Source: Thinopyrum elongatum
Lineage: Eukaryota > Streptophyta > Magnoliopsida > Poales > Poaceae
Assembly: GCA_011799875.1 (NCBI GenBank)
Contig: CM022297.1
Coordinates: forward strand, 72,863,868-72,927,867
Reading direction: 5' to 3'
Length of the DNA stretch: 64,000 bases
Shown: piece by piece, positions 21,262 to 32,078 of the stretch
Position numbering within the stretch: position 1 is the first letter of the stretch
Layout: each line of letters starts with the position of its first letter
The notes under the pieces: generated by a model
What the model was told of the DNA's origin: nothing
The model's input: the letters and a program-made list of their open reading frames with translations, nothing else
Database searches by the model: none
Made by a program: the position numbers and the translations under genes

Positions 21262-23334
21262 CTAGGTATTGTCATCTTTGGTATGCAATCCATAAGTAGC
21301 TCTCATAATATATTCATATGGCAACTTAATTTTCTTTCTTGGGAAGTGTTTCATGCCCTTCCTTAACCGAAATTGAAATCTAATGTTTCCTTCTTTCATA
21401 TCAATAATTGCACCAATCATTCTAAGGAAAGGTCTACCAAGAATAATAGGACATATAGGATTGCAATCTATATCAAGCACAATAAAATCTACGGGCACAT
21501 AATTCCTATTTGCAACAATAAGAACATCATTAATCCGTCCCATAGGTTTCTTAATAGTGGAATCTGCTAGATGCAAATTCAAAGAACAATCATCAAATTG
21601 ACGGAAACCTAGCACATCACATAAAGTTTTCGGAATAGTGGAAACGCTAGCACCCAATTCACACAAAGCAAAGCACTCATAGTATTTAATTTTAATCTTA
21701 ATAGTAGGTTCCCACTCATCATAAAGCTTTCTAGGGATAGAAACTTCTAACTCAAGTTTTTCTTCAAACGATTTCATCATAGCATCAACTATATGTTTAG
21801 TAAAAGCTTTATTTTGATTGTAAGAATGAGGTGAATTTAACATGGATTGTAACAGGGAAATACACTCTATCAAAGAACAATTATCATAATTAAAGTCATT
21901 GAAATCCAAAAGAGTGGGTTCATCGCTACTTAAAGTTTTGACCTCTCCAATCCCACTTTTATCAATTTTTCCATTAAGATCTTTAAACTCCAAATCATTG
22001 GGACGCCTTCTAGCTAAATTTGACTCATCTCTAGTCCCATATTTATCAAGATTCATATTAGCAAACAAATATTCAATAGGAGTCACACCAAACACTTTAA
22101 GATCTTCATCATTATTGTCACAAGAAATAGAATAACACACTTTTACAAACCAATCTCGCTTAGCACACATCCTAGCGGTTCTTTCTTTACATTCATCCAT
22201 AGAAATTTTAATAGCTTTTAGAGATTCATTAATATCATGCTTGGGTGGCATACATATCATCTTTAAAGAATCAATCTCAAGAGAAATCTTATCGACGTTT
22301 CTAGCCAAATCATTAATCTTAAGCAATTTTTCTTCTACCGTAGCATTGAAATTATTTTGAAAATTTATAAAATCTTTAATATTATTCTCAAGATCAGAAG
22401 GTATCTTATTAAGAATTGTTGTAGGAATTACCATAATTATTAGAGGAATTACTAGGAAATGGCCTAGGGTTGAAATTACCTCTATACGCGTTGTTACCAA
22501 AATTGTTCCTACCAACAAAATTCACATCCATAGATTCATTATTATTCTCAAGCAAAGTAGACAAAGGCATATCATTAGGATCAATAGGAGCACTCTTACT
22601 AGCAATCAATTTCATTAGTTCATCCATCTTGCCACTCAAAGTATTAATTTCTTCAATTGTATGCACTTTTTACTAGTGGAAGATCTTTCGGTATGCCATT
22701 GAGAGTAATTTGCCATAATATTATCTAGGAGTTTAGTAGCTTCTCCTAATGTGTTTTTCATAAAAGTACCACCCACGGCGGGATCCAAAAGATTTCTAGA
22801 TGCAAAATTCAATCCCGCATAATTTTTTTGTATGATCATCCACAAACTTAAACCATGAGTGGGGCAATTTCTTATCATCAATTTCATCCTCTCCCAAGAT
22901 TGGTCAACATGTTCATGATCAAGTTGCTTAAAATTCATTATATCATTCCTAAGGGAGATGATCTTAGTGGGAGGAAAACACTTGGAAATAAAAGCATCTT
23001 TACACTTATTCCATGAATCAATACTATTTTTAGGCAAAGATGAAAACCAAGTTTTAGCATGATCTCGTAGTGAGAACGGAAATAGCTTTAATTTAACAAC
23101 ATCATTATCCACATCTTTTTTCTTTTGCATATCACACAATTCAACGAAAGTGTTTAGATGGGATGCGGCATCTTCACTAGGAAGGCTAGAAAATTGTTCT
23201 TTCATAACAAGATTCAACAAAGCGGCATTAATCTCATAAGATTCCGCACTAGTGGCAAGAGCAATCGGAGTACTAATAAAATCATTATTATTAGTATTCG
23301 AAAAGTCACACAACTTGGTATTTTCTTGAGACAT
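21262..23334 (-). pseudogene. X gag-protease polyprotein, frameshifted
   Basis: Three overlapping minus-strand frames together make one gypsy gag-protease. 22636-23334 begins MSQENTKLCDF and carries the Retrotrans_gag-type core (EDAASHLNTFVELC, KTWFSSLP, SWNKCKDAF). 22409-22666 is asparagine-rich. 21262-22518 ends with an aspartic-protease-like domain (CFALCELGASVSTIP ... ILGRPFLR). Frame changes near 22660 and near 22420 break it. The protease motif has E in place of the catalytic D of the usual D-L-G-A, as seen intact in Z. No zinc knuckle is obvious. The frame stops after the protease and nothing of pol follows, so X looks like a gag-protease-only, non-autonomous lineage. Confidence 0.88.
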
Positions 23335-23546
23335 CGTGACAAAGCAAGCAATCTAGCACACATGCAAACAAAAAGCAAAAGAAAAGACGAATGGAAAAAG
23401 GGCGAATAAAAAGGCAAATATTTTTGTGTTTTTCTGAAAATATTTTAGAAGTGGGGGAGAGGAAAACAAGAGGCAAATGGCAAATAATCTAATGCAAGAG
23501 ATGAGAGTTTATGATGGGTACTTGGTAGGCTTGATGTAGAACCTCA

Positions 23547-23561
23547 CCGGCAACGGCGCCA
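23547..23561 (-). promoter_or_regulatory. X primer-binding site
   Basis: TGGCGCCGTTGCCGG on the minus strand, 12 bp from the LTR end, as in many Triticeae gypsy elements of this group. Confidence 0.85.
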
Positions 23562-26221
23562 GAAATTCTTCCTGCTACTTCTTGAGCTTGCGTTGGCTTT
23601 TCCCTTGAAGAGGAAAGGGTGATGCAGCAAAGTAGAGATTAGTATTTCCCTCAGTTTGAGAACCAAGGTATCAATCCAGTAGGAGGTACAAGTAAGTCTC
23701 CAATCTATGCACCTGCAGAAACAATCAAACACTTGCACCCAACGCGATAAAGGGGTTGTCAATCCCTTCAAGGTCACTTGCAAGGATGAGATATGATAGA
23801 GATAGATATAAAAGATTACTAAAACATAAAACAAAGTAAAAGTAAATAAATTACAGCAAGGTATTTTTGGGTTTTTTGGTTTATAGATCTAAAAATATAT
23901 GATGAAAAATAGACCCCGGGGCCATAGGTTTCACTAGAGGCTTCTCTCTTGAAGAAAGCATACGGTGGGTAAACAAATTACTGTTGAGCAATTGATAGAA
24001 AAGCAAATAATTATGATGATATCCAAGGCAATGATCATGAATATAGGAATCACGTCCGTGACAAGTAGACCGAATTGATTCTGCATCTACTACTATTACT
24101 CCACACATCGACCGCTATCCAGCATGCATCTAGAATATTAATTTCATAAGAATGGAGTAACGCCTTGTAACACCCCTATGTAATTGCCACTATGATCAGA
24201 TGATAATAATGCCAAGTCATATCATTTGCAGTGCCTGAACATAGTGGTTATCCAAAGCGAATCAACTCCATTCTGAAATATCAACTCAAATTCATAAGTG
24301 AAATATGAAGTTGATCAAACCCTGTTGGAAAATTTTTCATTAACTGGCAAATATTCCAGGAACATTTATAAAACCATCATCAAAATAGTTGGAGTTAGAT
24401 AAGTGACTCAAACAACTTGAAACAGCACCAAAACAGCAATATTAAATCCATCTAAAATCATATTAAATTCAAATGGAATCCAAATCTGTCCAAACAAGTT
24501 TTTGGAGAAGGGTAATATCGCATTGCATTGCTTGGACCAAGTTCCACATTTTATAAAAATGCATAATAGCCCTAACTAAATCAAAGCAGAAAAGAATAAA
24601 AGAAATGTGGAACAGAAAATAGAAAAATGGAAAAGGCCTACTGTGCACTAGAGCCTGCGTGAACAATAGTCGGCCCAGCGCCGCAGGCCAGGCCCAGCCC
24701 ACCTGGGTCGTCCTCCTCCTCCCCGTGTCAGCACGCGCGCGCCTCAGAGCCGGTGATGGCCAGCTGTTGGCCATCCCCCGGCGCCGCTGCCGCCACGGCG
24801 CGGATAAGAGCAACCCCGCGGACCCCAGGGCGGAACCCTAGGCCATTCTTCCCCCTCCCCTCGCTCTCCACATCTAGATCCCATCGGCGCCCGACGCTGT
24901 CGCCGCCGTGCATCGTCCGTCCTCGTGGCCACCGGCGCCCTTCTGCTCCTCCGCCGTGTCCAAGCTAAGCGCCGGCCTTCGCCTCTTCCTCCTCGACCAA
25001 AAGCTGGGGCCAGGGAGCCCTGCTGCTGACGGATTCGTCGTCGTCACCGTCTCCGGCCGCCGCATCCGCTCCGTCGACCACCTGCGCTACTAAGTTCCCA
25101 AGGGTTTTCCGTAACCGCTCGGTGAGCCTCACCTTCCCTCCCCTAGCTCCTCTGTCCTCCTGCGTAGCCGTAGCCGCCACGCCATGGACGACCGAACGGA
25201 GCTCCGCCGGCGTTGGCTTTGCCATCGAAACGGTCGCTGTTGAGCTTGTTTGAGCTCGCAGTCGTGCTCGCCGTCGCGTTATGAGTAGGACGAGCTAGCT
25301 GCCGCTGCCTGCCGTGCTCGGAGTCACCGTCCCCATCTTCCTCTGAATGCCGCCACCGCAGATCTCGTCGCCGTTCCCTATTCCGGCGACCATAGGGTCT
25401 GGCGCCGTCACCAACGGACGCGGCATCAAGCGCCCGTTCGAACACAAGTGGCCGCGTTCGAAACGCGCCACCGTAGCGTGATTCCAGCCACTTCCCGAGC
25501 ACGCCGCTGCGCGATTTGGTCGCCGGCGACCAGCCGCGGGCCGTGCTGAGCTGGCAGGACTGGGGCCATCCCCAGTGACACTGCCAGTGGCCCCCACTGG
25601 CCCCGTTGACTGGTTTGACCAGTCAACGCGCTGATGTGGCCGGCCTGTGCCACTGACACACGGGCCCCACCGCCCAGCTAATTAACTAAAATGTTTTGTA
25701 AATAAAAATATACTAAATATACTAATTAGTCTATGACAGGTGGGGCCAGATGTTAAATAACCCTCTGATTAGTTTTAACTAAAATCTGTTTAGCCACAGA
25801 GGCTGACATGTGGGTCCCACTGGACCCACATGTCAGGTTTGACATCATAATTCCATTCTGCTAATAAAAATAATTCCAGAAAATCATTTAAACTTTGAAA
25901 ATTAATAACTTTTAAACCGTAGCTCAGATCGAAAAACTTAAAACATAAAAGTTGCTCAGAACGACGAGACGAGTCTGATCGTGTCGTCTGTTTCGATGCT
26001 GGAACCTCCTATGTAGGAGAACTCATAACTCCGAGCTTGAATCTGGTAGATGAATAGTGCACACACCCCGGTTAATAAATCCTAGATTAAATCTATAAAT
26101 AACTAAAATGACTTAGAGGCATATTTAGGCGACCCTGCACTGCATCATAGCATCGCACGCACTGTGTTGCATCTGATTGCATTATATTTACTTGTTTCCT
26201 CCCCCTCTTCTCTTTCGGTAG

Positions 26222-26311
26222 ACCCCGACATTGCCGTAGCTCATGAGGCAGACGCCGCTCCGGAGTACGACTACGTCCCCGACGACCCTGCCGTTGCCGT
26301 CGAGCAGACAG
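26222..26311 (+). other. Candidate exon B in Y2
   Basis: Acceptor TTTCGGTAG and donor ACAG-GCAAGC. 90 nt, open: DPDIAV ... YDYVPDDPAVAVEQ. Homologous to 15880-15957 with in-frame length change. Confidence 0.45.
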
Positions 26312-26624
26312 GCAAGCACCCCCATTTTGAGCATTCCGATATCGCCCACTCTCTTCTCTCTTATGCTTGCATTAGAAGTTACTGCTGCTACTGTTGTCCT
26401 ATATCTGCTGCATAGCCTGTTTACTTGTAACCTGCTGTTGATACTTTCCTGCTATCCTAAACTGTTTAGTATAGGATGGGTAGAGCCTTATCAGAGACCC
26501 ACTTGTCCCGACTGCCCCGCTGGATAATCAGAAGACCCGATTATCGGGATCGAAGATCAGACCCGGGCACCGCACGTCACTTCCCCCTATGTTGCTCGAC
26601 ACTACTGGGTTACTATCGAGTGCC

Positions 26625-26826
26625 GAGGGTGATACCTCGACAGCACTTCAGATGATAACCTTGTAGGTTAGTTACTCGGTCGTGGTAAGCGAGGGTGATT
26701 CCTCCTACACCACCCCCGATACCGACGCCGTCGTGCAACATCTCATGTGTGGACCTCGAGGGTGATTCCTCCTTCGTTCACCTTGATGATAACATCGAGC
26801 GGGAATTCCATCAAGGGTGATTCCTC
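26625..26826 (+). ncRNA. Four-unit stem-loop array in Y2
   Basis: Cores at 26625, 26691, 26758 and 26813 (AAGGG variant). Flanking stems persist with different bases, for example GTGGAC with GTTCAC (a G-U pair in place of A-U) in unit 3 and GGGAA (26801-26805) with TTCCC (26831-26835) in unit 4. Confidence 0.55.
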
Positions 26827-27901
26827 AGGGTTCCCTTCGGTGTCAAACACACAGCTACTTTGGATACTATGACATGACTTTGAACCATAATACTAAAGAC
26901 GGGTCGGCCCCGACGGGTACCCGCGCGAGCATGAATGCGAAGTGATGTGGAGTCGGGTTGACCTGAGAGGTGCCCGCGAGATAACTACGAGGCGTGGCCG
27001 GGCATTCCTAGCCCTTGCCGCAAGTCCTCGAGACGGGGCGACTGGGTCACATCGATCGTGAGTCTCTGCTCGTATCCGCGCGCTCCTAAACCACTAAACG
27101 GTTTGGATATTTGATCCGAGGGGCCTCTGGCCTGATAGCACTAACCATCACGTGGGCATAGTATGGGCTTTCTGCGTCGTATACTTCAGCCGAAGCTTAA
27201 TAGACGTCAGCAACTAAGCGGCACACGCTGGGTTGGACTGGGAACGCAACCGCGCTTGTATTAAGGGGTTGCTAGATCTGCTCACCGGCGGTGTACGCAA
27301 TGTGCAGGAGCGTCCGGGGCGATGGCCCAAGACCCCTGGGGGCATAGGTTAGTCCGGCGTGCTGACCTCTCTGTTAAGTATTTGGTCGGGTTGCGGCGTG
27401 TTGCTTAGCCGAGGCCGGGCATGACTCAGTAAAGTGTGTCCGACCGGAGTTAAGCGAGCATGGTGGGTAAGTTGGTGCACCCCTGCAGGGAAGAAACTTC
27501 TATCGATAGCCTGTCCTACGGTAACGGACACTCGGAGTTGTATCCCGATCGTTACAACTAGAACATGACTGGAGATGAGAACTGGATAGTACGGCTCTGG
27601 GAATGCTTTCTCGCAGGGAGTCGAGAAAGGATCTCTGGTCGAGGTTGTTGATGCTACTACTACTTTACATTATGTTATTCTGCACTCTCCTTATGCTGCA
27701 AGACTGATGAAGATGCTAGTCTTCGATAGGACTAGGCTTTCCCCCTCTATTCTGGCATTTCTGTAGCCCAGTCCACATATACAGCCTCCTTTGAAAATGA
27801 TGCATATGTAGTGTAGATCCTTACTTGCTGAGTACTTCGGATGAGTACTCACGTTTGCTTTATTTTTCCTTTTTCCCCCTTTACCCCTTTGTCGCATCCA
27901 G

Positions 27902-28002
27902 ACGGCGGAGCCCCGGAGCCAGTTGTCCCCGTCGACGACCACTACTACTACTAGCCCGGAGAGTACTACTACTACGAGGAGCCGACCGACGACCAGGAGT
28001 AG
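27902..28002 (+). other. Candidate exon C in Y2, with early stop
   Basis: Acceptor GTCGCATCCAG. The reading frame matches the other copies (DGGAPEP ... VDDHYYY ... DDQE, TAG), but an in-frame TAG lies at 27952-27954. The exon is two codons longer, without a frame change. Confidence 0.45.
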
Positions 28003-29303
28003 GATTCGGAGGGTCTAGGGCAGGAGGCCCACGCCTTTCGATCATAGTATTTTATTTTGCCCCGCCTCTGTGAAGGCTTATCTCTCTTTCTGTAATATAT
28101 CTAAACTCAGATATCTGATGCTTCCGCTGACACTTGTATGCCATCGAGCTATGTATTCGAGCCCTCGAGGCCCTGGCTTGTAATATAAAGCTTGTATGAA
28201 TTTATTTATGTTTTAGAGTTGTGTTGTGATATCTTCAAGTGAGTCCTTAGGCTTGATCGTGTGCATTTGCGTGTATGATTATTGCACGATTAAGCCAGGT
28301 CGTCACACACCTTAAGCAAGATGACATGATGTAGAGGGATAAACTCAAGCAATATGATATAAACCCCATGTTTTTATCCTTGATGGCAACAATACAATAC
28401 GTGCCTCGCTAACCCTTCTGTCACTGGGTGAGGACACCACAAGATTGAACCCAAAACTAAGCACCTCTCCCATTACAAGAAAAACCAATCTAGTTAGCCA
28501 AACCAAATCGATAGTTCGAAGAGAAATACAAAGATATCTTAATCATGCATAAAAGAGTTCAGAGAAGACTCAAATAATATGTATAAATAATCTGATCATA
28601 AACTCACAATTCATCGGATCTCAACAAACACATCGCAAAAAAGTATTATGTCGAATAGATCTCCAAGAACATCGAGGAGAACATTGTATTGAAGATCAAA
28701 GAGAGAGAATAAGCCATCTAGCTACTTGCTATGGACCCGTAGGTCTGTAGTAAACTACTCACACATCATCGGTAGGGCAATAGGGTTGATGTAGAAGCCC
28801 TCCTTGATCGAATCCCCCTCCGGCAGATCACCGAAAAAGGCCCCAAGATGGGATCTTACGAGAACAGAATCTTGTGGCGGCGGAAAAGTATTTTGGTGGA
28901 CGCCTCTGGTGGTTTGGGAATATTTGGGAATTTATAGTGCAAGAATTAGGGTTAGGGGACTCCCGAGGGGCCCACAAGCCCTCAGGGCGTGCCCCCCCAG
29001 GGGCGCGCCTAGCAGGCTTGTGGTCTCCTCGGAGATCTTCTGACCCCCTCTCCAAGCTCTGTGGATGTCTTCTGGTCCAAGAAAAATCATCGCGAAAGTT
29101 TTATTACGTTTGGACTCCGTTTGATATTCCTTTTCTGTAAAACTTAAAAACAAGGAAAAACAGAAACTGGCACTGGGCTCTAGGTTAATAGGTTAGTCCC
29201 AAAAATAATATAAAATAGCATATTAATGCATATAAAACATCCAAGATAGATAATATAATAGCATGGAACAATAAAAAATTATAGCTACGTTGGAGACGTA
29301 TCA

Positions 29304-31030
29304 CCGGTCATAGTTAAAGATGAAACTATTATTTACAATGTTGACCTAGTTGTGCCTACTGCTTATATTGAGAAGCCACCTTTTCCTGTTAGGATAAAGG
29401 AACATGCTAAACTTTAAACTGTTGTTCGCAAAAGTGATATTAAACCACCTAACCCTTCTGAGAAAACTAAAGTGGAACCTAATGTTGCTATGGTTAAAGA
29501 TCTCTTGGTAGAAAATATTGATGGGCATGTTATTTACTTCTGTGATGAAGCTGCTAGAATTGCCAAACCCGATGAAAAAGATAAATATAGACCTATTGTT
29601 GGCATGCGTGTTGTCTCAGTTAAAATAGGACATCATTGTTATCATGGTTTATGTGACTTAGGTGCTAGCGTGAGTGCTATTCCTTTTACTCTTTACCAAG
29701 AAATTATGGATGACATAGCACCCTTTGAAATAGAAGACATAGATGTTACTATTAAACTTGCTAATAGAGACACCATCACACCACTTGGGATTGTTAGAGA
29801 TGTTGAAGTCTTGTGTGGGAAAATAAAATACCCTACTGATTTTCTAGTTCTTGGTTCCCCACAAGATGACTTTTGTCCCATTATCTTTGTTAGACCTTTC
29901 TTGAACACCGTCAATGCTACTATAGATTGTCATAAACAAACTGTCAGTGTACGCTTTAGTGATGAGTCTCATGAATTTAATTTTTCCAAGTTTAATAGAC
30001 AACCTCATAAGAAAGAATTACCTAGTAAGGATGAAATAATTGGTCTTGCTTCTATTGCCGTGCCTCCTACTGATCCACTAGAACAATATTTGCTAGACCA
30101 TGAAAATGATATGCATATGCATGAAAGAAATGAAATAGATAAAATCTTCTTTGAACAATGACCTCTACTCAAACACAATTTGCCTATTGAAACTCTAGGA
30201 GGTCCTCCTCCACCTAAAGGTGATCCTATGTTTGAATTAAAAAAATTGCCTGACACTTTGAAATATGCTTATCTTGATGAGAAAAAGATATATCCTGTTA
30301 TTATTAGTGCTAACCTTTTAGGGCATGAAGAAGGAAGATTATTAAAAACTCTAAGGAACCACCGTGCTACTATTGGATATACTCTTGATGATCTTAAGGG
30401 CATTAGTCCCACTCTCTGTCAGCACAAGATTAATATGGAACCTGGTGCCAAACCCGTTGTTGATCATCAACGACGTTTGAATCCTAAGATGAAAAAGTGG
30501 TAAGAACTGAAATGCTAAAGCTTCTGGAAGCAGGTATAATCTATCCAATAGCTGATAGTAGATGGGTAAGTCCCGTTCATTGTGTCCCTAAGAAAGGAGG
30601 TATCACTGTTGTTCCTAATGATAAAAATGAACTTATTCCACAAAGAATTGTTACTGGCTACATAATGGTAATTGATTTTAGAAAATTAAATAAAGCAACT
30701 AGAAAAGATCATTACCCTCTGCCTTTTATTGATCAAATGTTGGAAAGATTATCTAAGAACACACACTTTTGCTTCCTTGATGGATATTCTGGTTTTTCTC
30801 AAATACCTGTTCCACAACTTGATCAAGAGAAAACTACCTTTACTTGCCCTTTTGGCACTTATGCTTATAGATGTATGCCTTTTGGTCTATGCAATGCACC
30901 TGCTACCTTTCAAAGATGTATGACTGCTATATTCTCTGATTTTTGGGAAAAGATTTTGGAGGTTTTCATGGATGATTTTTCCGTTTACGAAACTTCTTTT
31001 GATGATTGCTTAAGCAACCTTGATAGAGTT
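29304..31030 (+). pseudogene. Z pol, first part: protease and reverse transcriptase
   Basis: Plus-strand gypsy coding region starting inside gag/protease because X cuts it. The protease has LCDLGASVSAIP (about 29655-29690) and ...IIFVRPFLN. Reverse transcriptase follows from about 30500 with WVSPVHCVPKKGG, VIDFRKLNKATRKDHYPLPFIDQ, FGLCNAPATFQRCM and the active site FMDDFSVY (ATGGATGAT at 30968-30976). Breaks: TAA at 29415-29417, TGA at 30159-30161, and a one-base loss near 30492 that shifts the frame. The coding sequence is interrupted at 31030 by Y3 and resumes at 36586. The upstream gag and 5' LTR are outside the window. Confidence 0.92.
31026..31030. repeat. TSD of Y3 (GAGTT; right copy TAGTT at 36586-36590)
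   Basis: Four of five bases match. Removing 31031-36590 rejoins the reverse-transcriptase frame (DRV into LQRCEQ), which confirms the insertion. Confidence 0.88.
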
Positions 31031-32063
31031 TGTGACGCCCCCGGCTTAATCATGCACTAATCATACACGCAAATGCACACGATCAAGCCTAAGGACTCAC
31101 TTGAAGATATCACAACACAACTCTAGACACAAATTAAAATAATACAAGCTTTATATTACAAGCCAGGGGCCTTGAGGGCTCGAATACATAAGCTCGCTTA
31201 CAAGCGTCAGCGGAAGCATCAGATATCTGAGTACAGATATAAAAGATAAAACAGATAAGCCTTTAAGAAGGCGGGGCAAAAGAAAACACTACGATCGAAA
31301 AGGCGTAGGCCTCTTGCCTGGGACCCTTCGATCCTACTCCTGGTCGTCGGCAAGCTTGAAGTAATAACCACCCTCGGGGTAGTAGTAGTAGTCATCGGCA
31401 GGGGCGGCTGGCTCCGGGGCTCCGTCATCTGGTTGCATCAAACGGATATGGGGAAAAAGAGGAAGCAAAGCAACCGTGAGTACTCATCCGAAGTACTCAA
31501 CAAGCAAGGATGTACACTACATATGCAACATTATCAAAGAAAGACTGTATATGTGGATTGGGCTGCAGAAATGCCAGAATAGAGAGAAGGCCTAGTCCTA
31601 TCAAAGAATAGCATCTTCAGCGGTCTTGCAGCATTAAAAGAGTGTAGATTAGTACGATATAGAGTAGTAGCAATATTAAGTGTCAACCTCGTCCAGAGAT
31701 CCTTCCTCGACTCCCTACGAGAAAGCGATCCCAGAGCCCTAATACCCATTTCTTATCACAAGTATCCAGTTCTAGTTGTATCGATAGGGATACAACTCCG
31801 AGCGTCCGTTACCGAGGATCCGGCTATGCATAGATTAGTTCTTCCCTGCAGGGATGCACCAACTTACCCACCACGCTCGATTAACTCCGGCCGGACACAC
31901 TTTGAACATTTTAGTTTTCTTGTTTGAGAAAATTGAATTTTGACTTTAAATTTGGATTTGAATTTGAATTGAGTTCAAAAGCAAATGAGGATTAGCAACA
32001 GTAGGAGTGATGACATGGCACCATCAATAGGGATTACTGTAGCATGATTCTCGGGGTGTTACA
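31031..32063 (-). repeat. Y3 left (3') LTR
   Basis: Shares size, ends and the internal deletion with 35552-36585. It contains candidate exon C (31334-31428, minus). Confidence 0.93.
31334..31428 (-). other. Candidate exon C in Y3 left LTR
   Basis: 95 nt after GATGCAACCAG. Reads DDGAPEP ... DDYYYYPEGGYYFK ... DDQE and TAG. Present although exon B is deleted. Confidence 0.45.
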
Positions 32064-32078
32064 AATCTCCTCCACTAC
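32064..32078 (-). promoter_or_regulatory. Y3 polypurine tract
   Basis: GTAGTGGAGGAGATT on the minus strand. It is preceded by the AAATCTCGGGACGAGATTT hairpin. Confidence 0.85.

Larger units (their letters stand above)
24166..28307 (+). mobile_element. Y2: solo LTR of the Y group (4,142 bp)
   Basis: Starts TGTAACACCCC, ends GTCGTCACA, and is flanked by CGCCT (24161-24165) and CACCT (28308-28312), a TSD with one CpG-type change. The unbroken site is present in X's left LTR (GTAACGCCTTAAGC, 861-874). Only one LTR and no interior is present, which is the product of LTR-LTR recombination. It is clearly diverged from the Y1 LTRs, so it serves as an independent copy for comparison. Confidence 0.92.
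23573..29303 (-). repeat. X right (5') LTR, interrupted by Y2
   Basis: LTR sequence 23573-24165 and 28313-29303 (1,584 bp together). It starts TGCTACTTCTTGAG beside the primer site and ends GACGTATCA. The terminal hairpin carries one mismatch here (GCTACGT). ACCGGTCATAG after 29303 is Z, so X is inserted in Z; the second TSD copy is upstream of the window. Confidence 0.9.
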
